From NCBI GenBank assembly GCA_965112735.1, contig OZ218954.1:744001-808000 (forward strand): a stretch of 64,000 nucleotides of DNA. The letters run 5' to 3'. The stretch comes from Phaeosaccion multiseriatum (lineage: Eukaryota > Ochrophyta, other classes). This document shows positions 36,754 through 52,008 of the stretch, piece after piece. Within the stretch, counting starts at the first letter, position 1; the number at the start of each line of letters is the position of its first letter. The notes beneath the pieces are model-generated. The model saw only the letters and a program-made list of their open reading frames with translations. It did no database searches and had not been told where the DNA came from. A program made the position numbers and the translations under genes.

Positions 36754-38892
36754 ATGGGAGAATCCCCGCGGGGGAAAGGAGGTACTCCTGACCGTGGTAA
36801 TCGAGGAGGAGCAGGAGGAAGAGGAGGAGGAGGAGGAGGAGCAGGAGGAGCAGGAGCAGGGGGGAGCTTAGCATCCACAGCACCCGTATGTGTGCGCACT
36901 CCACCGAGAATGGGAAGGACTCCACCTCCATCATCATCATCTTCCTCCTCTCCTTTGGTTGCTTCCTCCCCTCCTCCAGCCTCCTCCAGTAGGTTCGCGA
37001 GGACGCGGGTCGCGCTCAAAAGAGGCTCTCCACCAGGGGCCAACAGCAGGACCATGCCTGTGTCCCCCGCGAGGCCTGACTTTAGCGCCACCACTCCGCT
37101 CAAGCCAAAGCCTAGCTTCAACGGCTCGAGCACTGCCCCCGCTGGACTGACGGGCGGCAGGCAACGCAGGTTTAGCAACGGGAGCAGTGACAAGGGTAGT
37201 CATGGGGGAGGGGAGGGAGAGAGGAAGAGAAAGCGGAAGCATATCGAGGTGTGCGTCCGCATTCGACCTGCCAACGTGCGCGAGTACGTGCATTGTAAGC
37301 GTCTAGCCTGGAGGTGGGATGGAAACACCATATACGACGACCCCCTTGGGGAGGAGCAGCAGCAGCAGCAGGACCGAGGCGAGGTAGAGCAGGGCGAGGA
37401 CGAGGAGGAGGAGGAGGCGGAAGAGGAGGAGGAGGAGGGGAGGGGGGGGGGGGGGGGAGAGAAAGAGGACAATGAGGGGGGGAAGGAGGAAGAGGGGGAG
37501 CGGCATAGCGAGAAAGAGCCGCCGGGTGAGGCCTCTCACGGTCACATCCGACGAACGAGTAGTGGCGCGAAAAGCACAGGAGGGTCGGGCAGATGGGGCG
37601 GAGCCATCCTCTCCACCTCCACCCCCTCGAAAAGTCCGCTGAAGGGCCTTGTCACACCTCAAACGGGCCGCTTTCATCGACGAGGTAGCTACGGAAGCAA
37701 CGCCAGCAGCTTCGATAGTCGTTTGGGAGGAGCAGGAACTACAACACCGCTGTCTGCCACCAGCACCGGCAGTACCGCCAGTGCTTCTCCGGCGGGGAGC
37801 GCGCATAACAATCATCGCTACGCCTTTGACAACCTCTATCCTCCAGGTAGGTGGGCAGCGGATGGTAGGGGATGGCAGTGGATGGTAGGGGATGGCAGTG
37901 GTTGGTAAGGGATGGCAGGGGTGTATCTCCACGATCGGGTGTGGTTCTGCACCTGACCGTGGTTGTGGTTGCTTGATGTTAGCTTTGTGGAGGAGATTTC
38001 ATCTCACCTCGCTCGTCACCTAGACAGACAAACACAGACAGACAGAAAGTCAGAGAGACGAAGGACGTGGGGCAGACAGCCCCGCCCGTTCGCACATAGG
38101 TCTGTTCTCTATTCTCACTCCTTTGTCTGCCCTACCTACTTGCACCACCGCCGCACCGCCGCACCGCCACCTTGCTTCTCTCTCTGTTCCTCCCCCTCTC
38201 TCTTCCTCTGTGTGTGTTTTCTCCCCCCCCCCCTCTCTCTCCGTCTCTCTGTCTGTCTCCCTCTGCCTCCCTTCCAGAAACCACAACGGAAGAGATTTAC
38301 CACACCACAGTCAAGCCGATTGTGGAGAGCGCCATGGAGGGTTTCCACGCCAGCGTGTTCGCCTACGGAATGACGAGCACGGGCAAGACGCACACCATGC
38401 AGGTACGTCACGTTCATATTTTCCTTCTTTCTGTACTTCGTAGTACTTGTGGAGAGAGAGAGGGGGGGGGGGGGATGAGGAGAGAGAGCGAGACAAGAGA
38501 GACGGACCTCGCTCCCACTCCTCATTTCCCCCTTCTGTCCGTCCCTCCCTCCCTTTCCCCCTCTCCTTTCTCCTCTGTGGTTGTGGTTTTGTGTTCCATG
38601 ACACCTTCCACTGCCATCCCACCCCATCCCACCCCACCCCTCTGCAGGGTACGGAGGAGCAGCCAGGCATCATTCCGATGGCAGTAGAAGAGTGCTTCGC
38701 GGCCGTGGCGATGGCAGCAGATGACACGGAGTTCCTATTCCGCGTGTCCTACCTGGAGATCTACAACGAGCAAATCAACGACCTCCTGTGCCTTCAGAGC
38801 ACAAGCATACGCATCCTCAGCGACCCCAAGCAGGTACGTACGTATTACGTATGCATACATGTGTTGTGTGTGTGTGTGTGTGTGTGTGCGCA

Positions 38893-38926
<34 letters not shown>

Positions 38927-40524
38927 CATGTGTGTGTGTGTGTGTGAGTGTATGTGTGTGTGTGTGTATGTTGTGTGTGCACATGCCTTTCACTGCTGTG
39001 CAAAATCCCCGTATGCCCGTATGCCCCGGGGGGGGGGGGAGTTCAGCTGTGCTGCTGTCTTGAATACACGCCTCTCTCACTCTCACGTGTACTTTGCTTT
39101 GACCACCTGTCTCTCTGTCTTTCGCTCTCCCCTGTCCATCTGTCCCTCTCTTGTCTCTTCTCCCTCTCTCTCGGTCTCTTTTCCTTTCTCTCTCTCTCTT
39201 CCCTCCCTCTCCATCTTTTTCCATCTCTTCCCCTCCCCCCTCTCAGGGTGTTGTGGTTCGGGGTGCCAAGGAAGAGGTCGTCATCAGCCCCGATCAGGTA
39301 CGGCCAAAGGGCCAGAGCCAACTCACTCACTGTTCTATGGGAATACTACTGTAACCCTATACCCTATACCCCATACCCCACACCCTATACCCGATACCCT
39401 ATACCCCATACCCTGTACCCTATACCCTATACCCTATACCCTACACCCTTTACCCTATACCCCATATCCTACACCCTATACTCTATACCCTTTACCCTAT
39501 ACCCTATACCCTACACCCCACACCCTATACCCTATACCCCACACCGATGCCCCTGTGTGTGCGAGTGCAGGTGTACGCTCTCATCACGATGGGAGAGACG
39601 CAGCGCCATGTGGGGTCAACGGATGCAAACGCCACCTCTTCAAGAAGGTAGGGCAGGCAAGCATATGGGCATAGACAGAAAGGAGACGGGTAGACGTAAA
39701 GGGCAGGCGTTGGGCAGGCACAGGAGTGGGCAGGTATAGACGCAAACAGGCATGGAGGCAGGTACTGAGGCTAGGCTTCTCTTCACTTTACCCACCATCC
39801 CCTCTTCATTCGTGATTGATCATTGACCTCCCTCCCTCCCTGCCTCCCTCCCTACCTATTCGTCTTCAGCCACACTATCTTCCGGATGGTGATCGAATCC
39901 CGCAAGAAGGATTCCTCCTCCCCCTCCCCCTCCCCCTCCTCCTCCTCCTCCTTGGCCAAGAAGCCAGCAGCCCACGCCACAGTCAGTACGCTGAACCTTG
40001 TCGACCTCGCAGGCTCCGAGAGTGCTCGCCTCGCCAATACAGCGGGGGAGAGGCAGAGAGAGGGAAGCTTCATCAACAAGAGCCTCCTGACGCTGAGTGA
40101 GTATCACAGTATCACATTGTGTGCCCAACATGGGCTGCTGATGTTTTGGGTGGGGTGGGTGTGTGCGGTGGGTGGAGGGGTGGAGGAGTGGGTGCATGGG
40201 TGGGTAGGGTGGGTGGGTGGGTGGGTGGGTTATGATAGTCCTGCCCCCACGGTGCTTGCCCTGGCGCCGCTCTTTTCTTTGCCCTTCTCGCCCCTCTTGA
40301 GCCATTCGTTGACTTATTTACTCTGCTCCTCTCCCTACGCACACACGCACGCACACGCACTCGCAGGCCACATCATTTACAAGCTCACAGAGGAGAAGAC
40401 TACCTCTCAGAGCACGCACATCCCATACAGGCAAGTTCCAGTGTCAGTTTGCTAGACCCCCCCCCCCCCCCCAAGATTTACACACACTGATTTACACACA
40501 CTCTCTCTCACACACACTCACACA

Positions 40525-40555
<31 letters not shown>

Positions 40556-40556
40556 G

Positions 40557-40592
<36 letters not shown>

Positions 40593-43266
40593 TACACAGG
40601 GATAGCAAGCTCACTCGGCTGCTGCAACCCTCCTTGGGGGGGGAAGCAAAGATTGCCATCATCTGCACAGTCACGCCTGCGGCCCTGAGCTATGAGGAGA
40701 CCCATAACACGCTCAAGTTCGCGAGTAGGGCCAAGCGTATCAAGGTCACCGCCGTCATCAACGAGGTAGGTTGGGAGAGACGGAGGAGGAGGAGGAGGAG
40801 GAGGAGGAGGAGGAGGAGGAGGAGGAGGAGGAGGAGGAGGAGGAGGAGGAGAAGGGGGTCGGGGGATGTGGAAGGAGGAGGAGGGGAGGAAAAGGAGGAG
40901 GGGGAGGAGGAGGAGGAGGAGGAGGAGGAGGTAAGCCTATTGAAGGGGAGACAATCATCAAGTACGAAGGACCGGTCCTTCCTGTGCCATTCCTCTCCCT
41001 CCGTCGGTCCGTCCGTCTCTCCCAACATCCCTTGCTCTCCCCTCCCCCCCTCTCTATGTGCCTGTCCTGTATACTACCTATACAGGTGTCGGATGAGAAG
41101 ACCATGCTCCTTCAGCAGTACCGACAGGAGATCGAAGAGCTCAGAGCAGAGCTCGCCAAGACAAGGCTCGCCGCTGCCAAACACGAAGAGGAGCAGTTGG
41201 TGATACAGGAGGAGAGACAGCGCCAGCTCAAGAAGGAGCAGGCAGACGGATCAATGACTTCATCTCTCCTGCAGGGCCTCCGACGTCTTAGCGGTAGCAG
41301 GAGTAACAGCAGTAGGAGCAGTACAGCAGGACCAAACGTTGCCGAGGGTTGGGGGGATGGCAGTAACGATGATGCTGATGAAGACACACTCACCAACGCC
41401 ATCGGTCAGCTTGAACGCCTCATTCTCAAGTCCAAGGGTCAGAGTCATGAGGAGGCCCATGGCAGCAGCAACGACAACAACACCTCTGCGTCGGCTGTGG
41501 CTTCCATGGGAGGAGCAGGTGGTTTGGCCCCTTCCACCACAACAGCAGTTGGTGATACAGCAGCAGCGTCGGGAGGACTGCTTCCTGGGGTGGGGCCTGG
41601 GGGACAGGATGGGGATGGGGCGATTGGAGGAGAGGGAGAGGATGAGCACCCCTTCTTCCAACAGCTCAGCCGCCGGAGCAGCGCGCGAAGGCATAGAGAT
41701 GATGTCGGGGCGGAAACGGAGGGAGGGGGAGGAGGAGGAGGAGGAGGAGGAGGAGGAGGAGGAGGAGGAGGAGCAGGAGGAGGAGCAGGAGGAGGAGGAG
41801 GAGGGAAGGAACGTCTCTCAGAGATGTCCGATGCGCCCACCGTCATCGACGAGGATGATGAGCTCATCCTTTTCGAGGCTGACGGCGGCGGAGGGAGCAA
41901 CACTCGACACACCACCAGTCTCTCGTCGTCCCCACTTCGAGGAGGAGGAGGAGGAGGAGGAGGAGGAGGAGGAGGGGGGGGGGGGGGGGCAAGAGGTGGG
42001 GATGACGGTAGTGCCGATGGAGGACAACGCAACGGACAAGGAGGGGGAGCCAATGGCCAAGAGCAGCAGCAGCTAAGAGTGTCAGGGCGGGAGGGTGCAG
42101 CTACGTCGTTGTCGCCGTCTACTCTTGCTGCATTGCCCCTCCCTCCCACCAACGGTAGTAGCAGCAGCAGCAACAGTGGCGGTGGTGTATCACGAACTGG
42201 TGGGGGTGGTGACAGTCACAAGGGCTCCATCTACATCAATCCAAAGGACCTCGAGGTGGTGCATGGAGTGTTAGCGCGCTTCTACGGAAGCTGGAAGGTG
42301 AGAGAGAGGGAGGGGGGGAGAGGCAGGCAGGGAAGAAGGAGTAGTGGGGGGAGGGAGGGGGAATAGACGGGAAGGATAGGGGGAGGCGAGGCTTAGGAGT
42401 GGAGAGGGGGAGGGAGGAATTGCGTTCTTTGCGTGCGTCAGGACCTATTTCTTCTTCGTGTTGTTCTTCTTCTCATCCTCCTCCTCCTCCGCTTGCATCC
42501 CCTCTCCCCTCAACAGGAGAAGCAGCAGAAGACAACGCCGGAAGAAGTCGAGGCACTTCGAGCGGAGGTGAGACCCCGACCCTCACGACCCTCACCCTCC
42601 CCCCCACTTGTGTATGCGCATTTCTCTTGTTCTGTCCCTCCTCTCTGTCTTTCATATCTTTTGATCTCTTGTCTCACTCTAATTCATCTCTTTGATCTCT
42701 CGCGTCGTGTCTCAAAGTCTCTCTCTCACACACACACACACACACTCATTGTTTCTCCCACCCGTCCTTCGTCTTCTCTCTTTCTCCCTCTCTTTCCCTT
42801 TCTCTCTTCAGCTTCACCAGGTCCGGATCAGCTCCACTCTCTCAAGCGCGGACTCGACCTTCTTACAACGGAGACTCCAAGGTGGGTAGCGGTTAGCGCA
42901 GCCCAACCCTTGTAGTAGTCGTGTTGTATGACATTGACATTGCAGAGGGGGCATCGCCTCCGTCCTTCGCGCCAATGGAGCCGTTTTGTCATATCTTCCC
43001 CCTTCCCTCCCTCCCTACCTCCCTCGCTCTCCTTTCTTGTTCCTTTCCTTCTCCTTTGTCCTTGTTGTCGTGCGGGCACAGAGCGAGACACCTCGCTTCG
43101 AGAGAAGGCCAAACAGATGGCCAAGTGCATGAGTCAGCTGGAGCACGAGAAGCAGGACAACGAGAGGCTGAGGAGAGAGGTGGACCATTTGAAGGCGGTC
43201 CTGAGTGCGAGAGAGACAGAGCTACACGCATTAAAAGGCGTGGATGCCAAAGACGAAACCTTCTGA
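36754..43266 (+). CDS. Kinesin motor protein, kinesin-7 (CENP-E)-like
   Basis: Twelve exons: 36754-37846, 38278-38402, 38648-38833, 39247-39297, 39571-39647, 39870-40096, 40367-40430, 40600-40765, 41086-42297, 42517-42567, 42812-42881, 43082-43266; about 1168 residues. A low-complexity N-terminal extension precedes the motor, which starts near residue 163 ([12 protein letters not shown]). Motor motifs: P-loop GMTSTGKT (395-402), [13 protein letters not shown], switch I ATSSRSH, switch [25 protein letters not shown], and [13 protein letters not shown]. The neck region [20 protein letters not shown] resembles plant kinesin-7. The tail is Gly/Ser-rich with a final coiled coil ending GVDAKDETF. 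Kinesin-7 motors walk on microtubules, typically in mitosis. About 150 acidic and Ser-rich residues are inserted inside the motor, between the first strand and YAFDNLYPP. Intron 7 uses a GC donor. Confidence 0.93.
37847..38277 (+). other. Kinesin intron 1 with motif B at its 5' end
   Basis: The donor GTAGGTGG is followed by GATGGTAGGG alternating with ATGGCAGTGG (37872, 37892). CT-rich sequence precedes the acceptor. The next intron (38403-38647) ends with the reverse form CCACTGCCAT (38608). Confidence 0.75.
39353..39546 (+). repeat. Telomere-like (CCCTATA)n array in kinesin intron 4
   Basis: About 27 units of CCCTATAC with variants (CCCCATAC, CCCTACAC, CCCTTTAC) fill most of the 273-nt intron. 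It resembles, but is not, the TTAGGG telomere repeat. Confidence 0.85.
40431..40599 (+). other. GC-AG intron in the kinesin gene
   Basis: Exon 7 ends ATACAG and the intron starts GCAAGT, a recognised non-canonical U2 donor; the acceptor is CATACACAG. This is the only splice pair that joins HIPYR to DSKLTRLL in frame. Confidence 0.85.
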
Positions 43267-43731
43267 GTGATGATGATGCACGAGGAAAGGAGGGAGAAGG
43301 GGAGGAGGGGGGGGGAGAGGAGAGAGGGCGGGTGAGGAGGAGGAGGAGGAGGAGGAGGAGGAGGAGGAGGAGGAGGAGGAGGAGGAGGAGGAGAGGGGAT
43401 GGGAAAGGAGGAGAGCGACAAGAGGTGGGGAGAGGAGGAGCGGAGCGGCACGGAACACACGGAACGGACAGTACACAGGCAGGGCAGCGGGCGACGTTTG
43501 CGTAGATTAAATTTTGCGGTCATCGATCAATCGCCTGAAGAGCAGCGTCCCTCTTGTTACTGTCATTGAATACGAACATGTGTTGTCATTGAATACGAAC
43601 ATGTGTTGTCTTTACTATCGTATCTCCCCCTTCCCCGTCCCCTTCTCCCCTACGGCAGCGACGAACGAACGAAAGGCATCTTCCTGCAAAGGAACTCCCC
43701 GCTGCGTCGTCTAACCCAATTGGTCTAACCA

Positions 43732-43767
<36 letters not shown>

Positions 43768-44733
43768 GGGATGGCGTCTTATCATGTCCCTCTCTCTCTC
43801 TCTCTCTCTGATGGTTTGGCGTCTAATCATGCCTCTCTCTCTCTGATGGTATGGCAGCACGCTCCAAGGCGAGGGACATCATCTGTGGATATCGAGGAGG
43901 GAACCTTTTCCTCACAGGCGTCTTTAACTATGCTTACGTAAGGTTAAGAGGGAAAGTGCATGTACACGCATGGTAAAAAGGAAAAGACTTGCGCCACAGA
44001 GGTGGTGGGTCGCACGAAAGGACAATGTATTGCTACGAATTATCATATATCAGGGGGCGATAAAGTACAGAGGAGCGCGTCAACTGTTCCAACTGTTGAC
44101 GGCCTGTTGTAAGACGGGGAATACCATCTGACGACGTCTGAAAGTACAAAAAGGAAAGTACTGAACCGCTAAACAAACTTGCTTCCTAAACGATGGACTA
44201 CCTCCCCTAGCGAAGAGCAAAATAGTCAAACTAGATGTAAACGTTTTCATGCCGGCGCCACGCCCCTGCTTTGTTCATCCGAAAGAGACACGACTTTGTG
44301 TGTACGGGGCAAAGAACGGCAGCTCGGCAATTCGTCTACCAAGTGGTGTGTACTGAAAAGGCCGAAGGAAGAAACAAGCTTGACTCTACTAAAGAGAGTC
44401 GGCTTGTTTCTTTTCAAGTACACCCCTTCCCACTATCTCTAGCTACTAACTACGACTAACAACAACAACAACACAGAGGAGAGGAGGAACCTTTGCTCTC
44501 CCCCGGTATGGAACACACATATAGAATGGAACAGACCGAGAGAGGTCCCACCCCAGTCTCTCACTCACTCTCGTCCGCCACAACCAACCCTCTAACTAAA
44601 ACCCCGAGACCGCCGCCGCCTCCGCCTGCTACTCACCACCTCCGCACTCACACGCGCTGTGGGTAGGAGGTTGTCTTCACTTCCTCGCCTACCCTTCGGT
44701 CGATCGGTCGGTCACTCCTTCTGACTCTTTGAG
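43267..44733. other. Intergenic region between convergent kinesin and lectin-like genes
   Basis: No gene recognised. It contains GAG repeats (43337-43394), CT tracts with three related TCTGATGGNNTGGC units (43760-43855), and a fairly complex, repeat-poor stretch (43880-44470). No tRNA-like cloverleaf noticed. Confidence 0.55.
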
Positions 44734-47700
44734 TTAGACAACATTGGCTCCCCGATTCTTCTTGGAAGCGTAGATTCCTCCTCCAATCACCGCGCCAGCC
44801 ACCACCGCAGAAGAGCAGGCAATGGCCGCAATCTCTCCATCCGAGAGACCCGAGCTTCCACCGCCGCTGCTGCCGCTGCCCTGTCCGCCCGCGTTTAAGG
44901 GGGCCTCCGTGGTGCCTCGGTCACCATCCGCAGCAGGGGCCGGGGTAGGGGTGGGGTCGTCACCTCCACCGTCCCCACCATCGCTGGAGTCTCCGGAAGA
45001 GGGCGCTGTGGTCGTGTCGCTGGAGTCTCCTGAAGAGGGGGCTGTGGTCGAGCCGCCCCCGCCCCCGCCTCCACCTCCTCCACCGGCAGCGGCCGGGGCA
45101 GGGGTAGTGTCCTCCGACTCCTCCTCGTCCTCCGCCTCCGTGGGTGCGACGGTTTCAGCAACAGGGGCCGGTGTGGGCGGCTCAGTAGGGGCCGCTGTGG
45201 TGCCGGCAATGAGCGACGCGGAGGGAAGCTCGCACACGAACAGCAGGTTGATGTCGCAGGACTGGGGAGTGAAGAGCTTGGGGATGTTGATGTAGACGAC
45301 CATACATGTGGGCTGACCGGCGATGTTGGTGTCCTCTTCGTCGAGCGGGGGGTACCAGGGCCCATCGCCGTCGTTCCAGTCAGCTGTTGGAGTGTTGGGT
45401 AAGTGGAGCAGGATGGAAGAGTGGGAGAAGAGGGTGAGAGCGCGTGAGGATAAGAGGAGTACACATTGTCTGCATACACGCATTCATTCCCCACCCGCGG
45501 GTAGACTCTTGAGCCTACGGAGTCGTCGCCAACAGTCATGCCTGCAAACACACAACCAGCCAGTCTCCCTCATCTCTCGCTCTCTCACTGACTTACAGAA
45601 GTCTGCAGGCACGAAGTCCTCGGGGATGTTGATGTCATCAGACTGAGCCCAGGTGTAGTCCTCTCCATCCCCCTTTGCAAGCCCGGTGTGGGTATCTCCG
45701 TGCCATCCCACCCAGAGCAAGTTGTTCACAACAAAGTCGTTCTCCTCTTCCGTCTGCAGGGCCACAAGTGCTCCGCCCATGCCCTCACACGTCTCCTGGG
45801 CGTCGTCGTGGTTCTTGGTGCCCTGGTCGTTCGCGACGACGCCACCCTGGTTCACAGACGACTTGAAATAGCATACATTGTCCTCCTCATTGTACACCAC
45901 GACGTCTCCTGCGTAGTCGCCGCACTCGTCGTCGTTGATAATGCTTGCCGCCGTCACCACGTCAATCTCCTCGACATCGAAAATGTCCATGTACAACTCC
46001 TCATACGTGGTGTCGTCGCCAAAGGGGTCGGAGGGGCACCTGGCCATAAGGTCACGATCGCCGTCTGCCGGCCACAGAACCGCAAACACACTGTCCTCTG
46101 CCCAGGACTCTCCGATGACGCACGTCTGGCAGCCCACTGAGTAGGTGTTCTGGGCCATCTCCGTGGGCGCGCCTTGGTACTTTCCTCCAAGCCAGCAGCC
46201 CGTCTGGATATCGTTGGGGTAAGCACAGCCGGAAAAGAAGGAGCCCTTTCCGCGACGAACATCTTCAAGGGGCACATCAGTCGCACAGGTGCGTGTGTTT
46301 TCCGCCGTAGTTGCCGCGTCGACCGTGGGCGCGGGCGTGGGCACCGGTGCTTCTGGCGACTCGTGCACGACGACATCAGTACACTCGGCCGTTACGGTGT
46401 TGCCGTTGATGCAGCGGGCGGTAGGCAGCTCGCACACGTAGGGGACGTTGGCGCCGCACTCAAAGGGGAAGAGCTTCTTCTCGAGGTTGAGGTAAACAAA
46501 CACACAGGAGCGGGTGCCGGCCGCGTACTCCGTGTCATCTCCCTCATTGCCGTACCACAAGTCGTCATACAAGCCTGATGCGAGTCCGTCGGGGAACTGC
46601 AGGTTCTCGCTCTGCTGGAAGAAGTAGTCGGACCCGTCTGCGCCGTTGTACTTGGACAGCCCCGTCGACACCTCTCCGGCAGTGCCGATCCATGACATGT
46701 TGTACACTACAAAGTTGAGCTCCTCCTCGGAGGTGATGGCCACAAGTGCTCCTCCCATCTCCTCGCACACCGAAGTGGCTCCATCGAACGTCTCACGCGC
46801 CAGGACTGATCCCTTGAAGTAGCAGCGGTCCAGACTGGCGCTGTAGAAGGCGTCGTTGTAACGGCTGCACTGCCCCTGCCCATAGACGGAGGCGGCGGAG
46901 ACGACGTCGGCCTCGATGTCGGCGTTTGGGTAGAGGTCGGTGTAAAAGTCGAGGTAGGCCGTGTTTCCGCTGAACTCTTCATCGTCAAAGGGGTCGTCGG
47001 GGCAGGTGCTGAGGCCATCTCCGATGAAGGGTTCGGCGCTCCAAATGACGGGGAAAATGGCGTCCTCGGCCCAGTCTTCTTGGATGACGCAGGTCTGGCA
47101 GCCATAGTTGGTGTCTTCCTGGTCGGTGCCGGGCTGGTTGTAGCGGCCAACCTGTTGTGGTGTGTGATGGGAGTAGAACAAGAGCACAGAAGGGAGGGGC
47201 GGGAAGAGTTGAAGACGTTGTCTAATTCCTAACGGGAATGAAAGAGGGAGGGAGATACTCCGAGGGAGGCTCAACTCCTCTTGCTTACCTGCCAGCAACC
47301 CGTGGTGGGGTCGTTGCCGCCGCAGTCGCTGAAGAAGGCGGACTTGCCTGTAGAGGGGAGATATCAGGGCAGCAAGGCGGTAGCGGGTGGGGTTGGGAGC
47401 GTTTAGGTGTGGGTACGTTGGAAATCCATGAAGGGGGGGGGGAGGTGGGGGGAGCGACGCAAAAGCCGTAGCGGGGGAAGGGTTTGAGCGAAGGGAGCAG
47501 CGAGAGGAGGGAGGAGGTAAGGGACCAAGGAAAGGAAGCCGTAGCGCTTTGTGGCGATGCATACGCGCCAGGGCGGGGAGACTGAGCCGCGCGAGGAACA
47601 GAATAGTTGCACCGATCGGAGAGTCTCCGCATCAAGAACGAGAGCCACAGCCACAGCGATTGGGACAGTAGGCAGAGCTACCGCGGTGAAGCGAAGAGAG

Positions 47701-48050
47701 CGATGATGCATGCTCTTCTCTGTTGCAGCCACAGCGGAGGCAAGCTCACTTCCCCGACGAATCTTTCGGAAGGCGACTCATTTCTACGAGAGCAAATCAA
47801 CTACCCCACGGGATACAGCCGAACGCAGAAGCCAAGCCAAGGAGAGGACGCGGTCAGCGACAAGCCCTTTCCACCCTCTGTCCGCTCGCTGCAAGGCAAG
47901 CTTGGGAACGTACTCACCGGCCAGTACGTCGTTGAGCGGAACCCGGGCAGCGCACTCTGCGTTACTCGAAGCTTGGCCAGAAACCAGCTTGGGCAGCACG
48001 GCCAACAAGGCCGCAGTGCCCAGGAGAGCCTGGCTGGCACGGGAGTTCAT
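44734..48050 (-). CDS. Secreted/type I membrane protein with two C-type-lectin-like units
   Basis: Four exons on the minus strand: 48050-47918, 47347-47289, 47151-45597, 45383-44734; about 798 residues. It starts with a signal peptide (residues 1-26, LLGTAALLAVLPKLVSG). Two tandem units begin at Cys33 and Cys353 with the same pattern: CA..VPL.DV..GK..FFS.C, TGCW, GCQTCVI..WAED, PFDD or PFGDD, then a C-type-lectin-like domain with CYFK, CEEMGGALVAITSEEE, FVV.N..W.G, and C..VCELP. A Thr/Pro and Gly/Ser stalk follows, then a C-terminal helix (AAIACSSAVVAGAVIGGGIY) with a KKNRG tail, so the ectodomain is anchored at a membrane. C-type-lectin folds often bind carbohydrate; I did not find a clear EPN or QPD calcium motif, so sugar binding is unproven. 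Possible cell-surface adhesion or recognition protein. Confidence 0.85.
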
Positions 48051-48292
48051 GACGCGTAAGTGAAGGTCCCAGGCAGAAGTCCTACACGAATGATGTGAGT
48101 GTGAGGAGGGGGGGAGGAGGCCGTTGATAAATTTCGAGCAAAGTCAGCCCGACCCCGGTGGGTTGGTTCCCCCGACCGCTTCTTTCTTATTTCTATTCTC
48201 GGGCACTACGACTTAAATCACACAACAGTGAGTACGTACACATAAGAAATAAACCATCCGACCATCCGCAGATTGATGAATTGGCACATCCC

Positions 48293-48352
<60 letters not shown>

Positions 48353-48928
48353 AAGGGCTCAGCTGATTCTTAGGCTAAAGGCCGTTTGAGGAATTTTCCT
48401 CAGTGAGGAAATTTCCTCAATACCCCTTCCTCTCCATCTCCCCCCCTCCGCTCTACTCTCTACTCCCTCCTCTCTATTCGCTCCCTGCGCCCACCTCTCG
48501 GTGGATGCTTCAGTGTAGGTAAGTAAACGGCGAAAAAGTGCTGTGCTGCTGCTCGACGTTCGATTTAGTCAGTCAGTCCGTCAGCCAGTAAGTCAGCCAG
48601 CTAGTGAGTCATTCAGTCACCCAGCCAAACAGTCAGCCAGTCAGTCCGTCCGTCAGTCAGTCAGTTAGCCAGTCAGCCAGTCAGCCAGCCAGCCAGCCAG
48701 CCAGTCAGGCAGTCTGTCAGCCAGCCAATGGTGCCCTTCAATGGCCTTCGCCTTCGCCCCTGGCGCTGCTGCTCCCCCCCCTCTTGTTCTTGCTGCTCCT
48801 TCTTCAGGCTGATGGTTGCCTCTCTTTGGCGACCATCTGATCGCCCCTGCTGCTGCTGAGGTGTGCTGCTGCTCCTCCTCCTCCTCTTGCTCTCCTGCCC
48901 CTCTCCAGTAACATGACCATCTCAGTCA
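48051..48928. other. Intergenic region upstream of the lectin-like gene
   Basis: Contains a (GT)n tract (48296-48351), a short palindromic AT-rich block with TGAGGAAATTTTCCTCA-like halves (48388-48420), and CAGT/CAGC tetranucleotide repeats (48567-48725). It also holds the LPA3-like gene 3' flank. No gene seen. Confidence 0.55.
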
Positions 48929-51574
<2,646 letters not shown>

Positions 51575-52008
51575 TTCTTTTTTTTGTCTTTTCCGTCAGT
51601 GTCTCTCTCTCTCCACCCTTGACTTACTACAGTTGGAACGAGCAGCGATTCTACGAGCATGTAATGATGTTTTAAAAGGAGGGCTTTGTATACCAGGAAG
51701 GAAAGCATCGTGGATACGTAGGGGGAGAAGGAGATAAGGCTGCCATTTTTGCTGAGCTCAAGGCGCAGCCGTGATGGAGTGAGGGAGTGTCGAGGCTCCA
51801 CTACCTTTGTGAGAGGGAGAGGGAGAGACCCCAGCGTGGGGAGGGCGTGGGAAGAAGAAGTATAAGGCACAGAGGCCGCCCCTTCGAGGGATCCCCCAGC
51901 TCGGAGCTTCAAACCCACCGCCGCCCGGCTTGCCCCCTCTTCTGCTTCACTACTCGGGGAAGAGGGTGGCAGAGACGGGCTGTCGGGGCATTGGCCAGAG
52001 CTTGAATC
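51575..52008. promoter_or_regulatory. Divergent intergenic region, LPA3-like (-) and SulP (+)
   Basis: 434 bp between the two start codons, so a shared or back-to-back promoter region. It is comparatively free of repeats. No specific element recognised. Confidence 0.45.

Noticed and set aside
43880-44470. Repeat-poor stretch inspected for a tRNA or small RNA gene
   Set aside because: No cloverleaf, A/B boxes or convincing hairpin found by eye.
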